In this document: positions 1 through 13,599 of the stretch, in pieces
Numbering within the stretch: the first letter of the stretch is position 1
Layout: each line of letters begins with the position of its first letter
Notes under the pieces: model-generated
The model's database searches: none
Told to the model about the DNA's origin: nothing
Seen by the model: only the letters and a program-made list of their open reading frames with translations
Program-made: the position numbers and the translations under genes
From: Onchocerca volvulus
Taxonomy: Eukaryota > Nematoda > Chromadorea > Rhabditida > Onchocercidae
NCBI GenBank assembly: GCA_000499405.2
Contig: HG738140.1
Location: forward strand, 13,889,113 to 13,953,112
Length of the DNA: 64,000 nt
Reading direction: 5' to 3'

Positions 1-939
1 TAGAAATTGGAGATTTTAATATATCTGCAAAAGTTAAATACAGAAATGCTTATGAGTTAAGATTGCCCTAAAACATTAATATCATTTGCTAATTTTTTCA
101 CATCCTGGAAAGAATCGAACTGAATTAATTCATCACAGCAGTAAATTTTAAGCCTTAATTAAGTAAAAAAAAGAAAAATTAAATAAATTTTTCAGTAAAT
201 GAAATCATACATTACGCGAGACGTTTAATCAAAAGAGAATTTAAGAATTAAAAAATATGAATATTTTATTATCATTCTCTAAAAGGAAAAAATATTTCTT
301 TGCTCACTATTTCAATTGTCATTCGATGATTGAAATCTATATAAATAAAAATGTAAATGTTCGTTGTTCATTTCCACACAAGGTTTCAAGTCTTCACCGA
401 TTGATTTGAAATTTTCATGCAACGTTGCATTCGAATAAGCGCATATTTAAGAACTTTCGGAGATTTAAGATTTTGAAAAAATGAACGTTTACTTTTTTTA
501 TTTATATAGACTAGCTGTATCTGGCTAATAATTAAATAAAACGAAATTTTCTAGATCAAAAATGGATAATTTTAACATTAAAATAAAATACTTAATATTA
601 TTATTTAATTAAAAATGCCTTTAATATTTATTTTACGCTAATCATTAATGCATGATTAGGAGAAACTTTTTCTGAGATGTAGGCATTTCAATATATTATC
701 TGCTTTCTTAATGTGTAGTTATTAGTACTTCATCGTGTTAGGAATGATTACAATACTGTATAGCATTAAGAACATTTGTTTATTTCAAATTTTGATCAAG
801 CTTTCAATTTAGTGCTATCCACGCGATCATTTTTACCTTGAATGAGTTAATGAATTTGTAATATCAAACAATGACTGGATAATTTGAATGATTGATTGAT
901 TCTTTGATTTGGTTAAAATAATAAAAATTGTAAAATTTT

Positions 940-1118
940 TTGCTATAAATAGCATGGATATGCTAATTATTAATGAAATGAATGTTCAAATGTGTTTGAT
1001 GTGTGGTCATTTTTATCTCTTCGTAAACACCAATCTAATTCATTAATGCTCAAAATGAAGTCAATTTCACCGGAATTACCACCAAAATAATTGGCATATC
1101 CATGCTATTTATAGCAAA
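940..1118. repeat. Inverted repeat with ~33-bp arms
   Basis: The 24-base arm at 940-963 is the exact reverse complement of 1094-1117. After one mismatch the match continues inward for about seven bases (to about 971 and 1086). The arms enclose about 115-130 bp of unrelated sequence. Size and form suit a small non-autonomous terminal-inverted-repeat element (MITE) or a cruciform. No clear target-site duplication was seen. Confidence 0.75.
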
Positions 1119-4100
1119 GCAATAATGTTATTGAAATTGAAATCCAAAAATACTATGTAGGATTCTTTTTTTAGACAATTTCGATCAAATTGTAAGCAAT
1201 TTTAAGGAATATCATAAAAATTAAAACTTATGCATATTATCTGATCAATTTTGATAAGTAGATAATAAATGACAAAAAATGATCGTGTAACAAAATAAAA
1301 AAATATGTTATAATCACATTAATTTTATCATAAAACTATAAAAATTTTATGAAAATGAAAAAAATTGCTATATCACTGCCAAACTTGATAACAATGATTA
1401 ATAATTTAACATTGGAAAGAGAGAATTTATTTCAATGTCATGCATATCCTAAAATATAATACTGTGGTAAATATTTGTAAAGATTTTAAGAATATGAAGT
1501 TTTCAGCTGGATACAATATTAATAGAGATTTTAGGAATACATTAATAGGAAAATTGTTGCAAAAATACAAAAACGATGAAGATTTTTGTAGTGATACAGT
1601 GATGATAAAGACTTTAAGAAGAAGCAATGATAAGAATTGCAGAATGATAAGTTCATAAGCTTTTCAATTATCATCCCGATTATCTAATTTTCATTAATCA
1701 AACTTCCAAAATTTGAACAAAACTTTCTTGTACTGTCTTTTTATCTTCTCAAAATTATCAATATCTATGAAAAACTAGTTTTTAAAGTCTCGGCTGCAAC
1801 TATTTGAATGTTTTAAATAAATTTGAATAAGGAGTGAGAAAAAAATGAAGTAATGGCTAAAAAGTTTCATTAATGAAAAAGAAAAAATTAAATGAAATAA
1901 ATGCTTCATTGATTTCAATCAATGTCAAAAATTAAAATTAATTTAAAGTAAACGATTCTTCTCATCAAATATTTGCATGAAAAATTGCGAAATGAAAAAC
2001 ATAGAAACTAATTCCAGTCTGAATTAGTTGAAATTTAAAATTGTAACGAATCGTTAGATTTAACTTTCTTGGATTAAAATAAAAACTAAAAAACTTTTGT
2101 TAACAAGTTTATTTAAATAATCATCATTTTCGTAGCATTTCTAGCTGTTAGCATTCTCATAATGTGAGGAAATATTCAAGGAAATCTTTCGGCGAAATGA
2201 TAAGAAAAAAAAGTTATTTGATTATTTATTCAGTACTTAATAAACTTATTAATAAACTTTTTTTATTTTTTATTTCAATTTAATAATTATTAAATCATTT
2301 TACAATTTTAACTTCTAGCAAAAAATTTAAAATTTTTATTTTTCCTATTAAAAATTTCACGATCTTTTCTGCAAGACTTATTTATTACAGCAAATTTTTT
2401 GCTCCAAATTAATTTCAAACTAAGATATTGATTGAAATGAATGAAATAAGCATGTCGTACTTTTTCTTCCGAATAAGTAAAGTAAAATAGGTTTGTTTAT
2501 TGTTTTGTTTTGTTTTTCTTTTTTTTTTGCGATACTGAAAACGAAACATCAGTAAAAGTCATTAAAAATTCCGTATAATTGAGGATCGCTTACGACAACT
2601 GCAACTTGACAAACAGAATTTTTCTCATCTAATTTGATAATAGTTTCTGGTTTTTTTTTCTTAGTTTGTAAAAGTTTTTCTTTCTTGATGAAAAATTTAT
2701 TTAGGTTAGTTTTATAAACAGAAAAATTACTTCACAATTTTTAGTTTTCTTTTAATTCAAATATAATCTGTGTTAAACAATCAATAATAGTTGCTTTGGA
2801 ATAAAATACAAAAGTTACTTGCATAAATTGAATTAATAAAAAAATTGCATTACTTAATTTGATTCAAATATTTCCATTATTTTCATACAATGATAATTTT
2901 TGCTAGATTAACGGAATGATTGGTAGAATTTCAGAAAGTTTCAATTTCGTCCGAAATTTTTCGAGCAGTTTGGAAAGGACCAATTTAATGCAAACTTTAA
3001 GAGTACTCAAGCTGAATTTATTAGTTTTTTTTTTAATTTTGTTTATTTTGCAAGATTTATTTCACAACATTCTTTTACTCATACATCCAAACATCACGAA
3101 AATAATCTGAGGCAAATTATCATTTTAGCAAATATTTTTTATGCTAAATTGATGCGCAAAAGTACTTTTTTTACAAGGCGCGAAAATATGCGCCAAAATT
3201 TGCAATAACGCTTGATGAAAAATTGCGCTGCTCAATAAGTTTAGTTGAGAATTAGAATTATAAAATATTTTCGTTTATTTAAAATTTGCAAAAAAATTTG
3301 TACCATAACTTCAGCAAATATTTTTGAATATTTTCAATAAATTTTGATCTAATCCGTAAAATTCCTATTATATCTAGTAATTGAACAAAAAATATGAATT
3401 TGAATTTGTGTATAAAAATAAATTGAATATGCTTGATTGCTCATGGCATTATTATAAGAATGAAGCTAATGGAATGGATAATAATCCTTTCTGAATAAAT
3501 TGAAAAAATAAGTGGCAAAGTTTTAATGGAAGTTATTTCCTAACTTGTTTTGTTGATTATTCTTTTTTCTTTTTTTTTTTATTTATTTTTTTCTGTTTTT
3601 GAAAAATAGAATCACTATTTTTGTGCATAAATTAGTGTCGTACAATTCATCACTGATACAGGTATTACTTATTTAAATATTTGGAATAAGTTTAAGGTTT
3701 GATAATTTGAAAATTTTTGTTTTTGATTTGGCTTGGTTGAATGAGCTCGAGGATTTTGAAAAAAAAAATCTCAATTGTTTAATGATCGAATTTCCACTTA
3801 ACTAAATTATAAAGGATTTATTCGGTTGGAAATATTTGATGTCATAAATTGTTATACTTTAATCATAATATTTGATCAATAATATGCATTACAAGATGAT
3901 TAAAATGAATTATAACTTGAAACTAATCATAATTTTGGCAAGAAAAAATTTTCAATTTTGAATTTTTTTTCTTTTTTAATTTAAAACTTAATTTTTTTTT
4001 TTGCCGAAATGATTATTTTCAGGTTATAATTCATCTTAGTATATTACAGATGGTCATTTACAATTTCAACAAATGCTAAAAAAAAAAAGAATAGTGTTGA

Positions 4101-5627
4101 CTATTTTTCAAAATACTTGGCATATTTTGAAGATATTTTTTCACAACTGGGAAAAAAAATTTATTTAATACTTGAGGAGGAAGTAGTTCTTGACGGATAG
4201 TACTTGATAGATTTCAACTTCAATTTATACTAATTATTTCCTTAGTGCTTGCATTATTTGTTGCTGAAAAATATTGAAGCTTAGAAATTTGATATTCATT
4301 TAGAGTAATACCTTGTTTAGAGGAATGATCAAAAATAGTCATTTCAGTTCAATAATATCAGTTTATCATTTTATCACGGCGATTCTAATCACATATAATT
4401 AATTAAAAAAGAGGCCAATTAGAGTTGAAACGATTTAATGATAATTAATTTTGCTAATTGCTAATCTTCATCATTTAACTTTTCCTATTATACTCAGTAA
4501 ATTTTCTATAATTTGCTTCTCGATGTCGGCTAATCAAAAGTAGAAGTTTTTCGGGATTTGAATTTGAATTCGAAACCAATATTCATTCAATACAACTGAT
4601 ATTAAAGTTTTATTTCATTTCCATTTCATTAAATTATCAAAATCTTTTAATAAATCATCAGAGATGATTTCATTTGACTTAAAATGATCAATCGAAGTAA
4701 TTCACAAAAAATATATATATATTTATATATCTGAACTTTTATTCAGAATTAGAATTGAAACTCTATTATTTCATTATTATTTACTAATTTTTCCTTTTTT
4801 CTTTTTTTCTTTTTTTTTTTTTTTTTTTTTTTGAAGGAAGGGGAAAAAAAATAAAAAATTATATTGTGAAGAATTCTTCAATAATTTAAACTAATTTCTC
4901 GCTACTTTTTTCTAGGTTTATATTTACCAATACGTTTATTGCAAACTTTTTTAATTAACCAATAAATTAAAAAATACTTACAAAATGAAATTTTAACATT
5001 TCAGAATAAAGGAATTAATATTTGAGTACAATTTGTCGTTTTAACCATTTATTAATAGATGTATTTCTGCTCTTTTATCATTTAATTCTAATCATGATGT
5101 AAAAATTTTTGATGCTAAAGTAATGAAAAAAATATACGAGAAATTTGTTTACACTGCAAATTTGAATTCTTACATCTGTCAGAACGCATTGTCATTTGAG
5201 ATGATCCATTGAATTTCTTTTGCATTTCGGAATGATTTGAGGGATAGCATGAAAGAATATATCATATCATTTCTTAAATTTCAATGCCTCATTAACTCAT
5301 CTTTCAAAAATAAGGCATTTCTGATTTAATGGATTTATTGCGTTCATTTATTTCACGTGAAATCGTTAATCAACAATAAACGCATCGATATAAGGAGAAA
5401 AATCTTATACTGTTTCTTTTATTTATACCGATTCATTTACGATTGATTAAAATGAATGAACAGCATTTACGTGGTTTTACGTGATCCTATTATTTGCGAA
5501 ATTTCCATCGCATCCATTATATTGCTATCCTTTATTTGTATAAATATAAAAATATATCATATAAAATAAATAAGAAAAAATTTATAAAAGAAAAATTTTA
5601 TCATATTATTTAAGGATTTATTCTCGC

Positions 5628-5717
5628 AAATGTTTCGTGAAATATCCAATGATGTCACGAAACATTTTACGTAAATGTCACGAAACATTTACGTAAATGT
5701 AAATGTTTCGTGACATT
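5628..5717. repeat. Cluster of four alternating inverted TGTTTCGTGA elements
   Basis: Two perfect foldbacks lie side by side. The first has 13-bp arms (5628-5640 with 5655-5667). The second has 17-bp arms (5674-5690 with 5701-5717) around a 10-base loop. All four arms contain the same core, TGTTTCGTGA or its complement TCACGAAACA, in alternating orientation. The core occurs four times in 90 bp. This could be a repeated protein-binding site or the remains of a foldback element. Confidence 0.85.
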
Positions 5718-7085
5718 GTTGGACATTTCTACCGATTTTGCCATTATTTTCTCGTTGATGATATAATATCGATGAAAAAAAAGTTAAAAAAAAAAGCATT
5801 CTTTCATATTCTATTTATATTTAATCGAAAATATTTCTCCATTTGGCAACAATTGGAAACTTATTCATTCATTATAAATTTGATTAAAAGTCTTTCTATG
5901 ATTATCATCATTCATTGTTGTTAGTATGATAAAACGCTCCAATTTTTTATCCATTCATACTTATTCAAATTTCAAATCTTTTTTTTCCTTCACTTTGAAA
6001 ATTCATCAGTAAGTGAAGTTCATAAAATAAAAGCATTAATCGATCATTAAATACTTCATTCTTGCATGCTTATATTACGAATATTACCGCATATAACAGA
6101 TTTCAACTGATTTGATCTATCAATTTTGTTTTTTTGCAATTCCGATTTTTTTATTTGCATATGCAAAATTTAATCCACATCTTCAAGTTTTTGCTTTTAC
6201 ATAATTTAATAACAAACATTTCTAGTATCATTTCCAATCTCGTTGAGTTAAGGTCACATTAAGCGAAGAAATTGAATCATTAATTTCTTTATCGATGAAA
6301 TTCGAAATCCTTATCATTGTTTTTTTGTTTAAACCAAATTATTCTAATTTTTTTTGTTTTTTTGCAATTTTTGTAAAACTATTTTTAAGATATCCGAAAA
6401 ATTTTCAAATTATTTTAGCTAAGTATTAGATTTTTCCTCCTTCTGCTTTTAAGCAAAGGAACCAACTATCATATACAATATTCTGCTCGACATATCATTT
6501 TCAAGCATTTCGAAATCAATGAATTTTCCATTACATTTGTTTTTTTAATTAATTATTACTCACTAATGGGTAAAATTATTTGTTGCTAATCAAATAAGTT
6601 TCATGATACAATTAACATATTGTTTAAATACACCTTTAACCAAATGAGATTTCTTTCTTTTTTTTTTTTTTCTTTTTCATTAACATAAAAAATTTTTCTT
6701 TTGACGAGAATTTTTTCTTTCAAGATCAGTAGCTAACTGATAGCAAAGTTTGTAGTACATCTCTTTCCTTTCTCTCTCTTTTTTTTTTCTTCATAAAATT
6801 TCTTTTTAACTTCAATCATTGTTATTCATCTTTACAACTTATAAGAACTTCTTTCCAAAAAAAAAAAAAAGTAAAAATGGTATGTTTATTGTAATAATGA
6901 AATTAAAAGTGATAGTAATAACTAGATATAAAAAAAAAAAAAAATTTCTATGCTAGATGATAATAAAATTGTAATAATTTAAAAAAGCAAGAGAGTTAAA
7001 AGATATTCAATAGCTGTTGAAAAAATGATTAAAAATTTTAAATCTCTGATTTTAATTAGCATTATTTTGTTAATTTAAAGTGAAT

Positions 7086-7189
7086 AAGATGGCAATTTTA
7101 CTATTACTTAGGTTATCATTTTGTTTGTTAGGTTGTAAACATTATGCTAAACAAAATGATAGCTTCAGTAATAGTAAAATTGGTATCTT
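7086..7189 (+). ncRNA. Candidate hairpin RNA (miRNA-precursor-like foldback)
   Basis: Two 41-base arms (7086-7126 and 7149-7189) are reverse complements at 36 of 41 positions, separated by a 22-base loop. Read as + strand RNA, three of the five differences become G-U wobbles, leaving two true mismatches. Read as - strand RNA, the same positions become C-A mismatches. That asymmetry suits a transcribed hairpin on the + strand. I do not recognise a known miRNA seed. A degenerate foldback transposon is the main alternative. Confidence 0.35.
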
Positions 7190-8974
7190 ACTGAGGAAAA
7201 TCTAATTAGAGAACAGAATATTTTTACAATGATATTATTATTTCTAAATATGGAATATTTATTTATTGAATTAATTAATTGATCATTATGTTATAACCAT
7301 TCTTACTACTTAATTTGAAAGGAAAATAATTTTCTTGTCTTTTTTTTTTTTTTTTTTTTTTAGCTAACTTTTTCAAGGTATATCAGTTTTGCGTGCTACA
7401 ACTTAAAAGATCGCAGAAATCTTTATTTATAAAAAAAAAATGCGACAAATTTCTTTGCTGCGATTAATTTATTCTATTCAAATAGACTTTATTATAAATC
7501 GGAACTTATTTATTACCCTTTTTTTAGAGTAAATAAGAATAGCAATAAAAGAGAGAAAAATAAGGAGAAAAAGGATGGAATATTTGGATTATGTCATAAT
7601 TTAGCACATTTGCAAGAACTTAATGAGATAACACATTCAATTCTACCATAACAAATATGAGCTAAATTATTTTTCACATTTTTTTTTCCCTTTTTTTTCT
7701 TTTCAAATTTTTGTTTTTCGTTTTTTTTCGCTGCATAGAAATGAATAAATGATGCTTCATATTAAATTTATAATTCTCAAAGTATTCTTTCTCTCTTCTT
7801 GAAATCGTTTCTTCTTGTTTAATCAAAAATTTATTAGATTTTAATCTTCGATTTCCTATTTTCTTTTTTCCTTTTCTATTATTTTATTTAATATAATAAG
7901 TGAAATAAATATACTGTTACTGAAATAAGGAATTTCATCAAATTTAAATAAAAGTTTTTTACGGTAAATTAAAATTTTCGTATTTTTAGAGAAGAAGAAA
8001 GATGGGAAATTTCAATATTTGAAAAAAAAAAATGGAAAAAAAAGGATATAGCGTAAAATTAAAGCTATTTCTGTCAATTTATTTTGTTTCCTTCGTTTTA
8101 AATTGCTTAGATGTGTATTTCTATGTATGTTTGCGTATATAAAAGATGAAATATGAAAGAATTTTCTATTTGGAACTTTTTTTTTTACTCAAAATTGTGT
8201 TTTTTCGGACAAGTTTTCGAGTCAGTGCGATATATAAGTATTTTGCATGGAAGAGTTTCCGACTTTCCGATTCAATTTCCGGCTAATCTAATAAATAATT
8301 TAAAAAAAATTCTGTATTACTAGAAAATTAAAAAAAAAAAAAAACTTTCAGTGAGACTGGCAATATGCCACATCTGTATAGCAAAGAGCATATCAAATTT
8401 CAAAAAACTTATTTCTGTTACAAAACTTTCGAAGGCGAAATTATTACTTTTTTTTTTAAAATTACTTTTTAGAGAATATTTTTGGAATAAAAAAAGTTTT
8501 TTTTTTGTATCAATTTAGTTTAAATTTAGTACTTGTATTAGAATTAAAATAAAGGCAAAATTTTTTTCAATTAATTGTAACATTATTACTTTTATACTAT
8601 GCAGCTGTGGAAGAAATATTTGAAAATTCTATTCATATTTTTAAGAAAAAAAATATATAATTGTTACTGAATAATAATATACAATACTAGAGATAGTATG
8701 ATTTATTGATTTTTTCTTCCTTTTCTTTTTTTTTTTTTTTGTTTGTTTATTTCAAATCATAAATATTTTTAAAATTTGAACACTTTAATTCCTTGAATAT
8801 ACCGTTAAGGGATAGAAATTATTTTGTTTTTTCTAAATATTTATTTATTGTTGAAATTTAAGTGTAAGTATTTAATGAAATTATAAATTAATATTTATGC
8901 TATACGCAGTGCAAGAATATTTTCAAAAAAATTTTTTCAATTGAAAAAAAAAAAAAAAAACTTTTTTTTCAGTA

Positions 8975-11900
8975 ATGAGTTGGGTAGTCCAACAAATAGC
9001 ATTGTATACGGTATGCATCCCAATAATTTTTGCTTTATGTATTTTGGCTGCTTTTTGTAATTTACTGGTCCTGTTAACTCGACTACAGATCAAAAATCGA
9101 AGTGGTGCCCTAGAATTGACCTTTTCCTTGGCCGTATCAGATATCTGGACATCGATCGTCGTTGTTGCATCATTATTCCGCAATTCTTATATGCCTGTTG
9201 TATTGGGTATAAATTATACTTCTGTATGTTTCTCACTTACTTTAGAGGTAATAAAATTTGTTATTATTAATAAATATATATATTTATTTAATATTCAATA
9301 AAATAAAATTTCGCAAAAGATTTGAAAAAAAAAACTAAATTTGCTCAAAATTAAATAATTAATTCAAAATTTTGTGCTAATTATTTTATTACGAATAAAA
9401 TAGATCGATAAATTGAAAAAAATATATTCTATTTTCTTTCATAGTTACTGCATATCCTAAGTGTGAGAACATTATTTTACGCACTTTTTGCTTTCTTCAA
9501 ACTTGATTATAACACATATATGAATTATTATCTGAGCATATTATAAGATTATTAAATTAGTTGATATTTGAAAATTAAATTTATCTTATTTGTATAGGTT
9601 AAATAAGTAATGAATACTTTTTCCTTCAAGAATAAACGCATGAAATTGTATTATTTTAGCAGAATTTTTCCAAATTATAATAGGAATTGAAATAAAAATG
9701 ATAAGACTAAATATTAAATGCTTCATGAGAAGCAAGTTTATTTATTTAGAGCAGTAAAATATATCGAAATTAATTTCATATTTAGTTACTAAATATAGAA
9801 AATAGATTGAACATTGATCTTCTCGATCCAGTTCACTCATTTAAAAAAAAAAAAAAAAAAAAAAAACCTAACTGAACTTACTGATGGAATCAGTTGTTCG
9901 GAAAAAAATTAAAACTGAAAGTTTTCACATTAATCATAATTGATGAATCATCAGAATTGTTAGCTCGTAGAACTTAACACTTTGTTAAAAATATAAAATT
10001 ATAAAAAAATGAATTCAAAAATGATGCGATAAAATAAATTATAAACTGATTTTTTCTTTTTCCCATGCTAAGATATTTTCAAAGTTTAATTAAAAGCCTA
10101 TTTCGTACTTTTCTAATCATTCGTGTGAAAAAGAAATATGAATGATAGAATGGAAAAAAGGAAAAAAAAAAATAATTTCGAGGATGAATTTTCAATCAAA
10201 AATGGAAAATTTTAAAGTTCTCATTTCTTTTCAAAAAAAAAAAAAAAAAAAAAAGCAAACATGGAGAAGATAAAAATCATAGAAAAATTCTGATTAAAAT
10301 ATGAATAATTTTTTGCAAAGTAAGCTAAATTTCGGGATTGTTGTAGTCTTTCCGTCAGCAATCATGCAAGTTTACTTACTTCTTCAGGTATTTCGAACAG
10401 GTGGACTGTTAACTGGTCTTTTTCACCTGTCTACGTTGGCAGTTTATCATTTGCTATCTATCACACATCCGTTTGATCATAACAAATTGTTAAATCGATA
10501 CAGGACACGATTGATAGTCGTTCTGATTTGGCTTTTACCGCCATTAATCCTTTTATTGTACTTTTCCGCTTGGCCTAATCAAGGATATCGAATTAAAAAT
10601 TGTTCGGTCGTCGACTTCTATGATAAATTGTATTTCCGGATGATAATTTCAATTTTGATTGTCGCACTCATGTTGAGCACTGGATTGATGTATTGGAAGT
10701 TGCTCAAAAAGCTAAATGAAGTTTGCGGAAGCTTAATTTCATCAGTCAAAAATTTTCCAGTCAGATTAAACTTTTTGTTTATCAATTTTCATATATTATA
10801 ACGCAAGCGAACTTATTGATTGACATAATTTGTCCATGAAAATATAATCCTATTTGAATTTAAATATAGAAAATAAAATTATTTCCATAAATATTTGAAG
10901 ATATATGAAAATAAATTGAATAAAAAAAAAAAAATTTAATTTAGAACAAATTAGATGGTGAAAATAAATGTGAGAATTGTTTTCATCGTTATTTTTGTTT
11001 TAAAATTATATTTTGAAAATAAAACAGAGCAAAAGTTTAATTTTTTTTAAGTAAATGATAAAATTTAGGCAAATTTTATCATTCACATGATAAAACAGAC
11101 ATTTTTCATTTCATAAACGAATTAATTAGCTTTTAGTTGAAATTAAATCTTTTTTTTTTCAATTTTTAGAAATTTCAGATATAAATTAGTCTTAAATGTA
11201 TTATTATCGAAAATTTTCAAGAAAAATTGAAATTCTTCTTTTTTCTTTTCCAGTCTTTTACAAAATCTACGACAACAATACGTAAACATCGCATTGTAGT
11301 AGCATCAGGCCTTATTTTTGGGACATTCGTCATAGGCTGGTTACCTGCATCGTTACTTTACATACTTACGGCCCAAGATATGCCACTTTATCAGGTTGAA
11401 AGTATTTGGCTGAATATCTTTGCTTTAACGACACTGATCCTTATCATGATTAAATCGATCACTAATCCGATCATCTATGCCACAAGGTATGCTTTGATCA
11501 CTTTTTCGTTTTCATTTATTTTTTCTCAAAATTAAAAAAAAAAAAAAAAAATGAAGTGTGATGAGCTTTTGTTATATTTTGAGAAGTTATTTAATACTGC
11601 AGAGAAGAGGAAAATTCTTTTGCACTTCCAATTTTTTTTTTTTTTATAAATCATAATAAAACTAAGGTGAGTAAATTTTGGAAAAAATTATGTTTAAAAA
11701 ATTAAAGAATTTAAAGAATTCAAATTTTTCATGTTAAATTTTGAAATTCATTCAATTTATTGTTCAATTAGATTATTTAAATTCAATAATCTATTGGAAA
11801 TGAATTGTATACGTTCATTTCTTTAACATCATTATTACTGATTGTTTGAAAATTTTAAATCATTTACAGAATTCCGGAAATTCGACATTTAATTGATGAA

Positions 11901-12017
11901 TGGCGAAATAATGTTGAAATCAGCAGAAATAGGAACAAAAATGATGAAAGGAATTGCCAAGAACAGGAAACATCATTTTGTAAAGTTGAGAAGAATAGAA
12001 GCGAAATGGCAAACTAG
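8975..12017 (+). CDS. Rhodopsin-like (class A) G-protein-coupled receptor
   Basis: Four exons (8975-9247, 10388-10720, 11254-11486, 11870-12017) join in phase to a 328-residue seven-helix receptor of the plasma membrane. The start ATG lies two bases after a T-rich acceptor ending at 8972, suggesting trans-splicing; an extra upstream exon cannot be excluded. TM1 has the CNLLVLL asparagine and TM2 has LAVSD. A cysteine at the TM3 start and another before TM5 (KNCSVV) can form the usual disulfide. TM6 has GWLP and TM7 has NPIIY. The DRY motif after TM3 is replaced by YHL before LSITHP, which is unusual. The N-terminus is only about eight residues. The C-tail is about 50 residues, polar and Asn/Arg/Glu-rich. 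The ligand is unknown; a neuropeptide or orphan amine-type receptor is plausible. Confidence 0.85.
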
Positions 12018-13599
12018 ATTGAAAACGGAAGCTTAAATTTTCGAGTACATAGAAAGTAGATCATCTATTTATCTCGGCCGATTAGAAAGAGAATGGTTGA
12101 TTAATGGAATTTTGACAGAATTCATTCACAAACGAAATGTTCAGCATGAAAATTTGCATATTTTATTGAATAATATTAATTTGTCTTATTCGAAAGTATA
12201 AATTATTGCTTGTCAACTTTTTTTTTTACTATTTTCGCCTAACACAACAAAAAAGGCTAATTTTTACAAATTCAAACTTTGAAATTTATGTGTGAAAAAT
12301 TTCCAAATTCACAAGCAAAAAGATTCAGTAATATTTAAAAGAAACGACTTCACTAAAAATTTCTCTCACATTTTTAAAAATTTAAATCTGTCATAATTTC
12401 AAAAGTACGAATTCCCTACAAACTTCTTCTATGATTTTAAAATTCAAACATATCAAAATTTAATGAGCAAGAAAGAAAAAGATCGAAATCATACAAAAAT
12501 TCAATTTTTACAATTAATGGTTGTTGTCATACCAATCTAAAACCTGTTGCTCCGAAGCCTACCATAGTTTTTCTAAAATAACTTTTCCAGCCAAAATTTC
12601 CTTCCGGAAAATGTTAATATTTGAAAGTCACAATAGAAGATAATATTAAAAAATCTTAAAATTAACTGAAAAAACTATTTTAAAATAATATTTATCAAAA
12701 ATTCGACAATATCGATTCGCTGTAATGTATAGTTATTATAAGCACATCATAAACAGTATTTTAATATCGAGAATTAGTTTAAATTATAATTTCTTCAAGT
12801 TTAAAAATTGGTTTAAAACTAGTTTTCAAAACTCGAAATTGGTTTAATTTGTTGATAAAGTGATTAACTAAATTTTCAGTGCATTTTTTGTTTCGAAAAT
12901 AGAAAAAAAACAAAATCGAAAATGAAAGAATCAATTTCTTATTATTTGCGACTGATGCAAACTGGAAAAAATTTTGCAACTTTTTACACTTTCTAATCAA
13001 AATCTTAAAGATTTTTTACTAATCTAAATTGAGATCAGAAAATGAGTGCATTTTTTTTCTCTTTTTTTTAATTTAGATAGCTATAGCTCGTTTGTTTCAT
13101 TGAAAATTTCTTTGCAAAAACTATCAAACTGCAAAATAATTCATTTCAATGCAAATTTTGAATAATTTCTTTATTTTGAATTTTTAAAATTTAAAAAACT
13201 TCAATTGGGTCTATAAGAATCGTGCAGTAATGGAATTTTTGTTATTCATAGTTTGCTCAGAGTAGTCGTTTGGTTGCTTGCATTAATTTAAAAACTTATG
13301 GCAACAAGATCTTTGAAAAAAATTCGTTCAGGTTGAAAATCTATGCGTCATCATTTCATGAAACTTTCTGAAATATATAAAAAAACTATTTACAGTAAAT
13401 CAATTCTAACAATAATCATGCTAGAAGTACTTCATTTTATCACTACAGATTCTGTAAAATCACTGTTATCACTTCGTTAGTGATAAAACCTCATCTCCTT
13501 ATTTGATTAGGATATTCTAGTTTCTTCTTTGAATAGAATATTATAGTTTTTTAAAATGAATTCTTCAAAATTTGTAGAAAGCGAATTTTAGACAAGAAA
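12018..13599. other. Intergenic region between GPCR and kinase genes
   Basis: About 1.6 kb of AT-rich sequence holds the GPCR 3' UTR and the upstream region of the kinase. No exon-like segment is visible. An acceptor-like TTTTAG ending about ten bases before the kinase ATG may be a trans-splice site. The gap is large for a nematode operon, so the two genes are probably separate transcription units. Confidence 0.6.

Larger units (their letters stand above)
1..8972. other. Gene-poor AT-rich intergenic region
   Basis: No convincing coding exon is visible on either strand: open frames are short, dominated by Lys/Asn/Phe/Ile codons and lack paired splice signals or recognisable domains. The stretch contains many poly-T and poly-A tracts (for example 4798-4832 and 7340-7361). 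It also holds three structured inverted repeats, listed separately at 940-1118, 5628-5717 and 7086-7189. The right end is the presumed promoter and leader of the GPCR gene. Unrecognised non-coding RNAs or upstream exons of the GPCR could be here. Confidence 0.6.

Noticed and set aside
1440..1658. 72-codon + frame with an overlapping minus frame
   Set aside because: AT-driven composition, no domain, no splice or trans-splice signal.
2916..3110. 64-codon + frame with a hydrophobic stretch
   Set aside because: Hydrophobicity comes from a poly-T tract; no supporting signals.
10301..10387. Open frame upstream of GPCR exon 2 (ATG at 10301)
   Set aside because: A TTCTTCAG acceptor at 10387 restores phase with exon 1; the upstream codons are intron read-through.
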